Part shown: positions 10,054 through 19,058 of the stretch, piece after piece
Position numbering within the stretch: position 1 is the stretch's first letter
Layout: every line of letters starts with the position of its first letter
Origin: Plasmodiophora brassicae
Taxonomy: Eukaryota > Endomyxa > Phytomyxea > Plasmodiophorida > Plasmodiophoridae
Length of the DNA stretch: 64,000 nt
Reading direction: 5' to 3'
NCBI GenBank assembly: GCA_039704465.1
Contig: JASFAU010000008.1
Span: 930,001 to 994,000, forward strand
The notes under the pieces: model-generated
What the model was told of the DNA's origin: nothing
The model's database searches: none
What the model saw: the letters and a program-made list of their open reading frames with translations, nothing else
Translations under genes and position numbers: made by a program

Positions 10054-13000
10054 CTAACTCGGGAACGTCCTCATAGATGATATGTCAGGTTCCCACGTCG
10101 CCTCCTCAAGATCAAACCCAGACCACGATACCTTGATCTGCAGTTCTTGCGTGTCTCGATCGATACGACAATCCAATAGATCGTCCACAATCAAATGCTG
10201 GTCAGTGTGTTGGAGGTGGCGCTTCAAATCGACGGTCATGTTCAAGTCAGCGTCTGCATATCGTCGAATTCGTTGCGTGTGTGCGTTGAAGCGTCGTTCA
10301 GATAGTGGGTTCTCCAACTCATACACTTGCTCGTTGATTTGCTTGACAACTCGGTACGGTCCCCGCCACAGCGCTATCAGCTTCTGCGCAGGACCTGGTA
10401 CTGGCTTGGCATTGAGCACGTAGTCGCCAACGATGAACGATTCGTAGGGACTACTCTTGAGTCGTCGTCGTCGTTGCTCAACATTGGCAGCATGTCGCTG
10501 TGCCTTCGCTTCATCGACGGCCTTGTGGATCTCGTCGAGAGTCTCTTGCAACATCTGCACGTATTTGGCGAATCCCTCCGGTGGTACTCGTCGACACTGT
10601 CTTTCTACTGGGTCCCAGATCTGGTCAAGCGGGCTTTCCGGTGAACGTCCCGTGATAACCGTGAATGGCGCGTAGCCGTTGAGTCGTCGACTTGGTGTGT
10701 GGTTGATGACATGCTGGACAACAGGACATAAGTACGGCCAGTTGTGCGTGCTAATCTGGGCCTCGTTCAGGACTGATCGCATGACGTTAAGCACCGTGCG
10801 GTTCGCGCGTTCCACCGTGCCGTTAGCCCACGGACAATATGCCGTTGTGATGTGATGCTGAACATCTCGTAGCCGGGTAAGCTCCTCCATGACTTCTGCA
10901 GTGAAGTGTGAACCACCGTCCGTAACCAGGTACTCGGGCGTTGCGAAATCGGCAATCCACTGATTCAGAGCTTCCGCAGCAACACGACTTGTCGCTTCAG
11001 CTGATGGAATCAGACGAACATAACCACTGAAGTCGTCCTTCAAGAGCAGGATATACTTGTACTTGTGGTCCGCGCCCCTGACAGGCTCCACATAGAGATA
11101 GTCCATGGTGAGTACGTCGAACGGCTGATGACCATGTAATGCTTCACCGAGCGGTCGAGGAACTTTCTTACCACCGCGTGTCGTGATGCAATGCAGGCAT
11201 TGCTGACACATCGCTTCAATGTCCTGATTGATCTTGGTCCAGAAGAAACGCTCCGTGATCATCTGCTTGGTTACTTCCGACGCACGATGACCAGCGCTTG
11301 CGCAATGGCCAATGACCAGGATTCGAAGGCGTAGACTCTTGCAGTCTTGATGACAAGGAATAAGAACGGCTTTGCTCTCGTTCTTCCACAGACGATCAGC
11401 TTCATCGAAGTACACCCCGTCCTCGATCTTCTCCTCTCGTGACAGAAAGCGTTGCGAATCGCGGATCTCCTTTTCGGTCGGCCAGCTGAATTCAGGATGT
11501 TGCCGAGGAGTGACTCGCAAATCGTCCATCTGCATGATGCGCGTTGCTCTACATGACAGTGCGATGCGACCAGCTCCCCATCGGGTCAGAAGGTCTGCCC
11601 ATACGTTGTCGGTTCCAGCGATCTCCTTCATCTTGTAGCTGAAGCCTTGTAGATGCAATGCCCATCGCTCTAGCTTCTGAGCCGTATGCTTCTTGATCTC
11701 CGAGTTCCGGTCGAAGATGAACGTCAGATTGCGATGATCGCAGTAGAGCAGGAACTCCCGGGATGTCTGCAGTAGGAAATCACCGCGCTGCGTAGCGTTG
11801 ATGATCGCGGCTGCCTCCTTCTCGATCGTAGGCCATCTGATCTCTGCACCTGAGAAGCGCTTGCCGTAGAATGCGAGAGGTTCATGTCGTTGTTCGCATA
11901 CAGGCAGGTTGACGTCTTCCATCGGGATCTGCGTAACCACCGCCGACCATGCTGCATCACTGGCGTCCGTGAACAGGCAGGTCTGATAATCCTCCTTCGG
12001 AAACGCCAGCTGAACGTGTTGAATCAAAGCGAAGCGCACGTCCTCGAATGACTTGCTGTGCTGATCGGACCAGCCCAGTGCGTCCAGCGAGACACATGAT
12101 GGCGATGATGATCGAATGCGCTTGAGCTCCTCCTTGGCAATGTCAAGCAGCTCTTGCAGCGGTCGTACTATACTTGCGTAGCCGGGTACGTGGGTACGCA
12201 TCCAGTTGGCCGCCCACAGAAACTGCTGCAGGTCCTTAGCGGTCTTCGGGCGTGGCATGCTGGTCAGCGCCTCGATGCGTTCTGGATCATGCCGAACTCC
12301 TTCTCGCGAGTATATCCTGCCGCACCACTTCAACTTGCGAGCGAACAACGTGCACTTGTTCGGGTTCAGCTTCAGGTTGCGCTCGCGACACCGCTCCAAC
12401 ACTCGTGTCAATTGATGAAGAAGGTCTTCCTCCGACCTCGCGAATCCGAGTATGTCGTCAATCCAGATGAGCAAATTCTCCTTCATGTCGTCGAAGATAG
12501 CAGCCATTCGGGCGTGGAACTGAACCGCCGAATTCATTCCCCCTTGAATGCTCCTCGTAGGCGTGAATACAGCGTCGTCCGTCATGAGGCTGAAGATTTC
12601 CTGACACTCCTTAGCCAAAGGCATCAACCAGAAGCCCTTGAAAGCATCAATCGTGAAGAAACAAGTCATGCCGGAGAGCTTGCGCGTAACAGCCTCAACA
12701 TTCGGCATCGGCCATGCTGTGGGAACACACCGTGCGTTCACTTGACGAAGATCGACACATAGACGATAGCCATCGCCTTTCGGTTTCTTGACGACTAGGA
12801 CTGGACTTGCCCATCGCGAGTTCATGTTCATGTAGACAAGACCGTTCTCCTTCAGCATACTGATCATGTCGTCTAGGAACTCCTTCTGCTTAGGATTGTA
12901 GAACCGAGGCTTGCACCGGTACGGAGTAGCGTCCTGCTTGAGTTGTGTTACCATCGGTTCGACATCGACAGGCTTGTCTTGACCCAGGCGCGTGCGGAAT

Positions 13001-13275
13001 TCGTTCAGATGTCGTCGCAAGATCAATCGTAGCTTAGCAACTCCTTGACGAGACATGCCATTGAGACGTGCTTGGTGTACCATCCGGTTACAAGAAGCTT
13101 CGATCTCGTGAGCATTGATCGGTCCCAAGTCAACTTCACTTGACGACGGTTCCATAGAGTCCGACTCTGGTACTGGGTAGTGATCTCCTCGCAACGTTGC
13201 CATTCTCGCGGCAATTCGCCTCACGGTCTCGATACAATCGACATCGACTGCGGCACATCCTGAGAGCGTATCCAT
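10054..13275 (-). CDS. T2 pol: reverse transcriptase, RNase H, integrase, chromodomain
   Basis: Uninterrupted 1073-aa pol frame. Reverse transcriptase spans about 100-390, with RLCVDLRQVN, the IDAFKGFW active-site strand and WIDDIL (271-276) where YxDD is usual. RNase H spans about 400-530 (LFTDASDAAW, LYCDHRNL, DNVWADLLTRW). Integrase spans about 640-900: a zinc-binding GHCASAGHRA...CQQCLHC, then a core with LTMDYLYV, VTDGGSHFT and NGTVERANR supplying the acidic triad. The C-terminus (about 1010-1073) is a chromodomain-like segment (IKVSWSGFDLEEATWEP), which targets chromovirus integration to modified histones. The frame is open upstream of the chosen Met, so the real protein probably starts as a gag-protease-pol polyprotein that is now frame-broken near 13335. 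Confidence 0.92.
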   Translation of the reverse strand: MDTLSGCAAVDVDCIETVRRIAARMATLRGDHYPVPESDSMEPSSSEVDLGPINAHEIEASCNRMVHQARLNGMSRQGVAKLRLILRRHLNEFRTRLGQDKPVDVEPMVTQLKQDATPYRCKPRFYNPKQKEFLDDMISMLKENGLVYMNMNSRWASPVLVVKKPKGDGYRLCVDLRQVNARCVPTAWPMPNVEAVTRKLSGMTCFFTIDAFKGFWLMPLAKECQEIFSLMTDDAVFTPTRSIQGGMNSAVQFHARMAAIFDDMKENLLIWIDDILGFARSEEDLLHQLTRVLERCRERNLKLNPNKCTLFARKLKWCGRIYSREGVRHDPERIEALTSMPRPKTAKDLQQFLWAANWMRTHVPGYASIVRPLQELLDIAKEELKRIRSSSPSCVSLDALGWSDQHSKSFEDVRFALIQHVQLAFPKEDYQTCLFTDASDAAWSAVVTQIPMEDVNLPVCEQRHEPLAFYGKRFSGAEIRWPTIEKEAAAIINATQRGDFLLQTSREFLLYCDHRNLTFIFDRNSEIKKHTAQKLERWALHLQGFSYKMKEIAGTDNVWADLLTRWGAGRIALSCRATRIMQMDDLRVTPRQHPEFSWPTEKEIRDSQRFLSREEKIEDGVYFDEADRLWKNESKAVLIPCHQDCKSLRLRILVIGHCASAGHRASEVTKQMITERFFWTKINQDIEAMCQQCLHCITTRGGKKVPRPLGEALHGHQPFDVLTMDYLYVEPVRGADHKYKYILLLKDDFSGYVRLIPSAEATSRVAAEALNQWIADFATPEYLVTDGGSHFTAEVMEELTRLRDVQHHITTAYCPWANGTVERANRTVLNVMRSVLNEAQISTHNWPYLCPVVQHVINHTPSRRLNGYAPFTVITGRSPESPLDQIWDPVERQCRRVPPEGFAKYVQMLQETLDEIHKAVDEAKAQRHAANVEQRRRRLKSSPYESFIVGDYVLNAKPVPGPAQKLIALWRGPYRVVKQINEQVYELENPLSERRFNAHTQRIRRYADADLNMTVDLKRHLQHTDQHLIVDDLLDCRIDRDTQELQIKVSWSGFDLEEATWEPDISSMRTFPS

Positions 13276-13299
13276 CTCGGTGCATCCTGACGCGATGAT

Positions 13300-14023
13300 G
13301 TTCTCGAGTTGCTGACGCGGATTGATGCCGAGAGTCGTTATTTAGCAGATTGTCACCGAACAGGATCACAGGAATCTCGTCGCAAACGTAGTAGGTCACA
13401 TGATACAGCGTCAAATTGCCAACTTCGGTCTCCAGGATCGTGATTGGAACTTGCACCGTGCGCGTTATGGTTCCGATAACTTTGCCTTCTGCTGAGGTGA
13501 CGTCTCGTTGTTGAACGTCGCGGAACGTGGCCTCTTTCAACTGGACAGCGATATGGCCAGGCATGATGTTGCCTCCGCGGCAGCCGGAATCCAACTCGTA
13601 CGGAACACGTATGCCTTCCAGCACTACGCGTTGTAGATCATCGACAGTCTCATTCGCGATTTTGGCCTCAATGTCTTGGGTCGTCAGGCCAAGACTCGCT
13701 GGAAGCTTCTTGATCTGCGATTCGATCCTTCCTTCCAGGTCGTCATCTGTCAGCAGGTCGACATTGGTCAGGAACAGGTGATTCAACGCGATGCAGGTCA
13801 GCTGCGGCGTGGTAAAGCAGAATCGTATCGCTTGAGGCTTGATCCTCGCGGCTTCCGGACGGTTGCCCTCACGGTCGATCACCACTGCACAATATCGATC
13901 GTACTGCTCTTTCAACTTCAAGATGGATGTGGAGTCCAACTTCGCGACCCGTGGCAGGATGCTGACATCCTCGTCCTTGACACCCATATGCTCGTCCGTG
14001 CTGGACGTCGTCTCCGATGCCAT
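13300..14023 (-). pseudogene. T2 gag remnant fused to protease
   Basis: Frame starting at the Met 64 nt inside the 5' LTR (MASETTSS). The first about 150 aa are a helical gag-like segment (LKLKEQYDRYCAVV). A retropepsin-type domain follows directly, with the active-site ELDSGCRGG and the late motif ILFGDNLL. There is no CCHC zinc knuckle and no room for a full capsid, so an internal deletion is likely. After about 13335 the frame no longer follows pol. Compare T1 gag, which has a knuckle. Confidence 0.65.
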
Positions 14024-14086
14024 GGCGCAGCGTCTCGACGTGGTGCGGGACGAAGTCAGACGTGTGGGATCAGACAGAGTGCGCAC

Positions 14087-14281
14087 TGTAGTCAGTCTCG
14101 AGCCAATATCCCAATGAGCTTTATCATCCATCCCATCCACGGCGTCGGCCATGCCATCACAGTGGAGCTAAATCCGTGCAGGCCCCCTTTCCTCAGGACA
14201 GCAGGACCCCCTCCTCACTCCTCAGGACAGCAGCATCTTGAGGTCGGGCACGAGACGCTAAATATAGAGCCCCGCTCTACA
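14087..14281 (-). repeat. T2 5' LTR
   Basis: 195-nt LTR, partner of 8982-9176; the target duplication follows at 14282. Confidence 0.92.
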
Positions 14282-15290
14282 AATCGCACCCTCCTGGCAA
14301 TGGCTTTCGTCCTGCCAGGTTGGTCCTTCATTGCATCCTCGTATATCCTCTGTAACAGGTGTACCTTCCTGTTGTACTCAGGGATGGACCTACTCATCCA
14401 CTGAGTTGCCATAAGGAATTGTTGCAAGTCCCTTGCCGTCCTCGGCTGTGGTATCGCCATTAAAGCCTCAATCCTAGCAGGATCGTGCCTTACCCCTTCT
14501 GGCGTGAATATCCTTCCACAGAACCGAACCTCTGTTGTGAAGAGCTCACACTTCTCCACGTTGAACTTGATGCTGTGCCGTTCGGCTAGCATCAGAGTCC
14601 GTTCCAACGTTCGGAACCAATCATCCTCCCTTTGGGCATGCCCCATTAGATCATCGATCCATATGATTAGTTTGTGGAACATAAGTTCCCCGAACACCTC
14701 AAACATCCTCCCTTGATACTGAGGGGCGGAGTTCATTCCCCCCTGCATCGACCTCGTTGGCTTATACACCCCCTTATCTGTCATGAAGGAGAAGATCTCC
14801 TGACACGCTTCATCCAGCGGCATCATCCAGAAGCCTTTGAACGCGTCTAGCTTAAACCAGAACCTCGAGCCTGCCAGGTTCCTCAGTATCGCCTCCTGAT
14901 GTGGCATAGGCCACGCCACGGCGACACATTTGGCATTAACAGCTCTGAGATCAACACAGAACCGCTTTCCGCCCCTGGCTTCGTCACCACCACCACCGGT
15001 GAAGCCCACTTCGCGTTGTAGTTTTCAACGACTAGGCCATACTTCTTCAATTGGGCGACGAATTCTCCATGAAAGAAAGCACTGTCCTCCATACTGTACT
15101 TTCTGGCTCGGCACCTGTAAGGTTCCGCATCCGGTTTCAGCTCCGTGACAAATGGTGTAACCCTGGCTGGACCATCAGGTCCAATGCTCATACGCCAAAC
15201 GTCCCTATATCTTCTGACGAGTTTCCGAAGCGATTTCCCCATCGCTTGCGGTAGGCCATTCCTCAATGCGCGCTCGACCATCCCGTCCAT
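14282..15290 (-). pseudogene. T1 pol, proximal part: reverse transcriptase
   Basis: Reverse-transcriptase half of T1 upstream (in sense) of the T2 insertion. Visible motifs are RFCVDLRAVNAKC, LDAFKGFWMMPL and LIIWIDDLMGHA, again WIDD rather than YxDD. Small indels near 14990, 15065 and 15290 relative to T3 break the frame into pieces. Confidence 0.85.
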
Positions 15291-16807
15291 CTCCTTTCCA
15301 GGGAGTCTGTGGAATCGGTTCCGATCCTCACATCCTCTGTTTCCTCTTCCTCCCCTTCCCAGAGAGGTGGCATCTCGTTTGCCATATTGTGCACTTCATC
15401 CATGACGTCATTCCCCTTCTTCGGCGTGCTCTTAATGAGTACGTCCAGGGCCTTCTTTGGGTGGATACCCAAGTCGTCCAACAGCCTCTCCCCTAGGATT
15501 ATTTCCTTTTCAGGAATGTCCCATACTAGGCATCGGCGCCGGCGAGTGATCAGTTCGCCTGCCGTCGTCGTCAGTCCCAGATCCAGTATCATCACATGGT
15601 AGGCTGTGTGCTTCGTTTCTCTGTCTACCAGACAGAACGTTTCCGGCTTCTGGAGGTTCTCCATTGTTAACAATGGGTCCCGCTCCATTAGCTCGCGCGC
15701 TATGGTCAATGGCATCAGAACGTCAACCGATGTCGCTCCACTGTCCAGAACCCCAACGTAGTCTTCCTCATGTCCGTTTACACGAACGACTACTTGGTCC
15801 CCTGTCCTCTGCGCCCCCTCCGACACTCTTCCTACCACTGGAAGCCATGGGTACTCTGACAAGTCGTCATCTTTATCAGATTTGGCCTTACGGGGTCCAT
15901 CCCTTCCCGTTGGCCCCTTGCGGCGATCCTTCAGCAGGTCTGCGACCTGCTTCTTGGTAGGCTTCTTCGGGCAACGAAACGCTGGATGTCCAACCTCGTC
16001 ACAGTTGAAACATCGCAGGTCCTTCCGGTGTCGTTTCGTGTCCCGGCCTCCATCGCCTCCTTCATCCGTCTGCGCCCCTCGCTTCTTTGGGGTGGGTTTG
16101 ACCTTTCCCTTCCCCTTGCCATCCTCACGTCCCGGCTCCATGTACAACATCGTCTCCTCATACGATGCAGCCCGTTCCTTCAGCACCCGATAGAATTCCA
16201 AAGGGTCCTTCTGGAGATCGGTCTGGCGCTTCATGACGAGGGTCCGCATGAGCGCTTGTAAACCGGATGGGCGCACAGCACCCAGTAGGTACTTGACCAG
16301 GTTCTTCCGTCCCTCGCGGGACGTGAAGAGGTCCTGCCACCCGTTGCGCGCGACCAATTCCTCGTACTGCTGCACGAGGTTCACGACCCTTGCCGCTGGT
16401 GTGGTGATGGTCAGCTTCATCGCCAGCTTCCGCATCTCCCGGTCGATGTTCGCGTCCGTCGAGCGATCCTGCTCGAGATGCCTCTTCATCCAGTCCATCA
16501 GGTCGCTCTCCGTCACCCCCTCGGCGTCCGTGCCGAGTTCCCACTTGCAGATCGCCCTGAGCAGACCGGGGTCGATCATACTCCTCACTGACCGTGGGAT
16601 CTGGCCCTTGGCATTCGGATCGTCCCGGAAGTGATTCCGATACGTCTTCAGCTCGGCCATGAACGTCGTGACGGCCTTGCGGTCCATGCTCTTCAAGGTC
16701 GGCGCCTTGTTCATCTGCAGGACGATCGTTGAGCCTTGCACGCTCTGTCCTTGTTGTCGATCATCGACGTCATCTTCCAGCAGCATCTCCTGCGCGGTGG
16801 CCACCAT
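15263..16807 (-). pseudogene. T1 gag and protease
   Basis: Gag-protease frame. The natural start is probably the Met at 16807 (MVATAQEMLL); the open frame continues upstream through the LTR. Residues about 1-280 are a capsid-like helical domain. A basic stretch and one CCHC knuckle (CFNCDEVGHPAFRC) follow, then a retropepsin domain with VLDSGATS. A one-base loss near 15295 shifts the frame before reverse transcriptase. The same region in T3 (32582-33622) is nearly identical. Confidence 0.88.
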
Positions 16808-16854
16808 CGCGTCCTTCTTTGAAACCTTCCCCGAAAGGATGTTCAAGAGATCTC

Positions 16855-17030
16855 TGTGACGTCCCAACGGTGATGGTATATCAGCCGTGTAGTATAATCG
16901 TCTGTGTCCCCGACCTGCAGCTCCCACGGACGCCGTGCGGACTCCGTGCGCACTCCGTGCATGTCCGTCATTCTTAGGGCGGCCTAGCCGGATCACAGCT
17001 ATTCTTGTCTTATAGCTTGTAGCCGGCACA
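16855..17030 (-). repeat. T1 5' LTR
   Basis: 176-nt partner of 6467-6642, followed by the target duplication atac at 17031-17034. It is 22 nt longer than the T3 LTR because of a short actccgtgc-type tandem expansion. Confidence 0.9.
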
Positions 17031-17156
17031 ATACGCTGTGTGGAGGGGACGCCGGGCAGCCATTATACAATTCCTGGGGCACAACGCTGGCACCGGTGTA
17101 CCATCGAGAAATGAAGACTGTATTGCATTGTGCACGTCGACGGTGTCGCGATCTCT

Positions 17157-18008
17157 TCAAGGACGCCAGCAGCACCAGAAAGATCGGCAGCGCGTCGAAT
17201 GGCTCGAGATTGGTGGCGAGTTGTCGTTATCCATGGGCGATGGTGGCGGGTTGCCACTGGAGAGGATGGGGCTCATGATGTGGTAATCAGTGTCCACGCT
17301 GCGACAGCACAACGGGCACGTGGGTTCCCATGCCGTGTTGAGCCATTGGAGGAAGCACGACGTATGGAACTGGTGAGCGCATGACAAGTATGTGCTATCC
17401 TCACCGACACGCATCGGTTCATGACAGATAGCACATCTGAACTGTGGTCAGATCACAAATTCCAGAGGATACAAATAGGCACGTTACAGCTCGTCGTCGT
17501 TGATAATGGCGTCCTCGGTCGTCGCCTGGCCCGAACTGAGTGTCGACTGCACGAGAGTCGTGCGCAAGACTAGCGTGAGAAGCGACTGCATTTGTAGGTC
17601 CCTAACGACACTCAGAAGACGCTGATTCTGGGCCAGCGATCTCGCATGGACAGCGCTGTCTGCCCATTGCCGCCACTGTTCTTCCTGCTGAGGGTCCCGT
17701 TGGATTGGCCAGTAGACATTATAGATGGCAAGCAGCGTTACCTCAAGTTGGCCGTGTTTAACCATGTAGGCTATGACGATGCCCAACTCATTGCAGGAAA
17801 TTTCCACACGTTTGGAGTCCATGTCCGCAAGAAATGGTGAGAACTTGGCTGCCTCCTTTCGGGGGACTTCGTACGTGAAACCTTCTCGGCACACAAGTTT
17901 CAGAACACCACTGTCACCACTGACGGCCAACCCGCTGAATAGTGCAGATAGCAGCACCAAAAGAGTGGGTGGAGCCAGGAGGCGGCAATGATGATGAAAC
18001 ATGGGCAT
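17157..18008 (-). CDS. secreted SKP1/POZ-like plus RING-H2 protein C
   Basis: Best-preserved copy of the family. Predicted exons in coding order: 18008-17742 (267 nt), 17687-17488, 17436-17157; introns 54 and 51 nt; 248 aa. The 54-nt intron is in frame, so retention would also be translatable. Signal peptide (LLVLLSALFSGLAVS). POZ/SKP1-like segment: LKLVCREGFTYEVPRKEAAK, then VEISCNELGIVIAYMVKHGQ. Helical linker (HARSLAQNQRLL). RING-H2 (CAIC, SCAHQFHTSC, CPLC) and tail CRSFWCCWRP. The RING Cys/His spacing fits an E3 ligase fold. Secretion is inferred from the N-terminus. Whether the POZ-like part binds F-box or cullin partners is unknown. Confidence 0.65.
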
Positions 18009-18059
18009 CCTGGAGCAATGTCGATCGCGATGTGCGGATGATACCAGTACGTGGGTTGG

Positions 18060-18150
18060 GGGTCTACCCCGGACGGACTTGCGTCAGGTCCTGCCTCCGG
18101 ACAGGAATAGCCCTGCTTCGACTTGCATGGGCTGCGCCCGAAAGTCGACA
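18060..18150. repeat. shared upstream repeat, RING C copy
   Basis: Fourth copy of the cctccggacaggaatagccc motif, about 55-145 bases upstream of the start of RING gene C. Confidence 0.55.
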
Positions 18151-19050
18151 CTGCGGTCCCCAGGTTGTGTGCCGGGCGCCCCACGTACCTGAATGCGTCC
18201 CTTAAATGAACAGCACCGCCGCTGGTCAGAGAATCGGACCGTTCACGACCAGCGACACGTTAGACGACCCTGGTCATGCACACTGCACAGAACTATTAAT
18301 TGGACCGAAAGAGAGAAAGATAGGGCACATTCCCGGCTCCGAGCGTCATCACCAGTATGAAGTGAGCGCTTACAGTGCTGCGTATTGACGACCTTGATCC
18401 CGTCGGACGTTTCGTCACGTGTCACGTACGGCGACAAAATCGGTGCTGCTGGTCCTTTGCCTGTGCTGGGCTCTGCTACGACGCCCATTGCAGACCGCCA
18501 AACGCACAGCTGATACATATACGTTACGCTGCAGGTCACCACCCAAGCCATGTCCATCGCCGAAATCAGAAGGGATGTCTCGCGAGTCTCTCCGAGAACT
18601 CGAACAGGGTGCACGTCCAGTAGCCGTGGGAATCTCCTTCCCTCGTTCCCGTCCGCCTACCGTATCCATCAAGACCCGCTTCGTCCCCGAAATCTGTCAA
18701 GCACGAAGTCACCAATCTAACTACTCGAAAATAGACAAACGAGCACCACCTACCCTGTGGTTTGCGTCAAGCGCCATGGCATCCAGAGGCCGTTGTATAG
18801 GAGTGCATAGAATAACAAGGTCCCTCCGTCGTATAGGCAGCGCGGCGACACGTCAGGGCAGGTGCCGAGCGGCGTAGGAGGCCCCAACCATCTGGTCCTT
18901 CCCCGAGAGCCGCAGTGCCTTCCTAGGTGTGGGTGTGGCCGGGAGTCACAGACCGCGATATGAACATACATATGCAGGTCTCGCCTCCCCAGTTGCCCTG
19001 GCCAAGGTTGGCACCGTTCGGCGACGCACCTGGGCACCGTCGTGTCGTTG
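18151..19050. other. region without a recognisable gene
   Basis: Only short frames on both strands. One plus-strand frame (18419-18877) begins with a hydrophobic VLLVLCLCWALL run but has no in-frame ATG and an upstream stop. I see nothing I can call. Confidence 0.5.
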
Positions 19051-19058
19051 ATATTGTG

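Larger units (their letters stand above)
8982..14281 (-). mobile_element. Ty3/gypsy chromovirus T2 nested inside T1
   Basis: Complete LTR element on the minus strand inserted into the T1 pol region. LTRs are 195 nt (8982-9176 and 14087-14281), TG...CA, with a 4-bp target duplication (aatc on the plus strand). A purine-rich tract (GGAGAAAGGCAG in sense) abuts the 3' LTR. Coding: a short gag-protease frame (14023 down) and a 1073-aa pol frame (13275-10054). Pol is open end to end and T2 is nested, so it is younger than T1. Gag is unusually short with no zinc knuckle, and a frame break separates protease from pol, so T2 looks non-autonomous. The position after the 5' LTR does not start with the TGG expected for a tRNA primer site. 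Confidence 0.92.
6467..17030 (-). mobile_element. Ty3/gypsy chromovirus T1, interrupted by nested element T2
   Basis: LTR retrotransposon on the minus strand. The LTRs are 176 nt each (6467-6642 and 16855-17030), begin TG and end CA, and are flanked by a 4-bp target duplication (atac). Order in sense: 5' LTR at the right, gag with a zinc knuckle, protease, reverse transcriptase, RNase H, integrase, chromodomain, a purine tract (GAAGGAGGGGAA) and the 3' LTR. Element T2 is inserted between the RT and RNase H regions at 8982-14281. Several 1-2 nt indels break the frame, so this copy is dead. It entered the 3' flank repeat of RING gene C. T3 (32381-37608) is a close sister. Confidence 0.92.

Noticed and set aside
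18419..18877. Possible secreted protein with a VLLVLCLCWALL leader
   Set aside because: No in-frame ATG, an upstream stop, and no conserved sequence after the leader.
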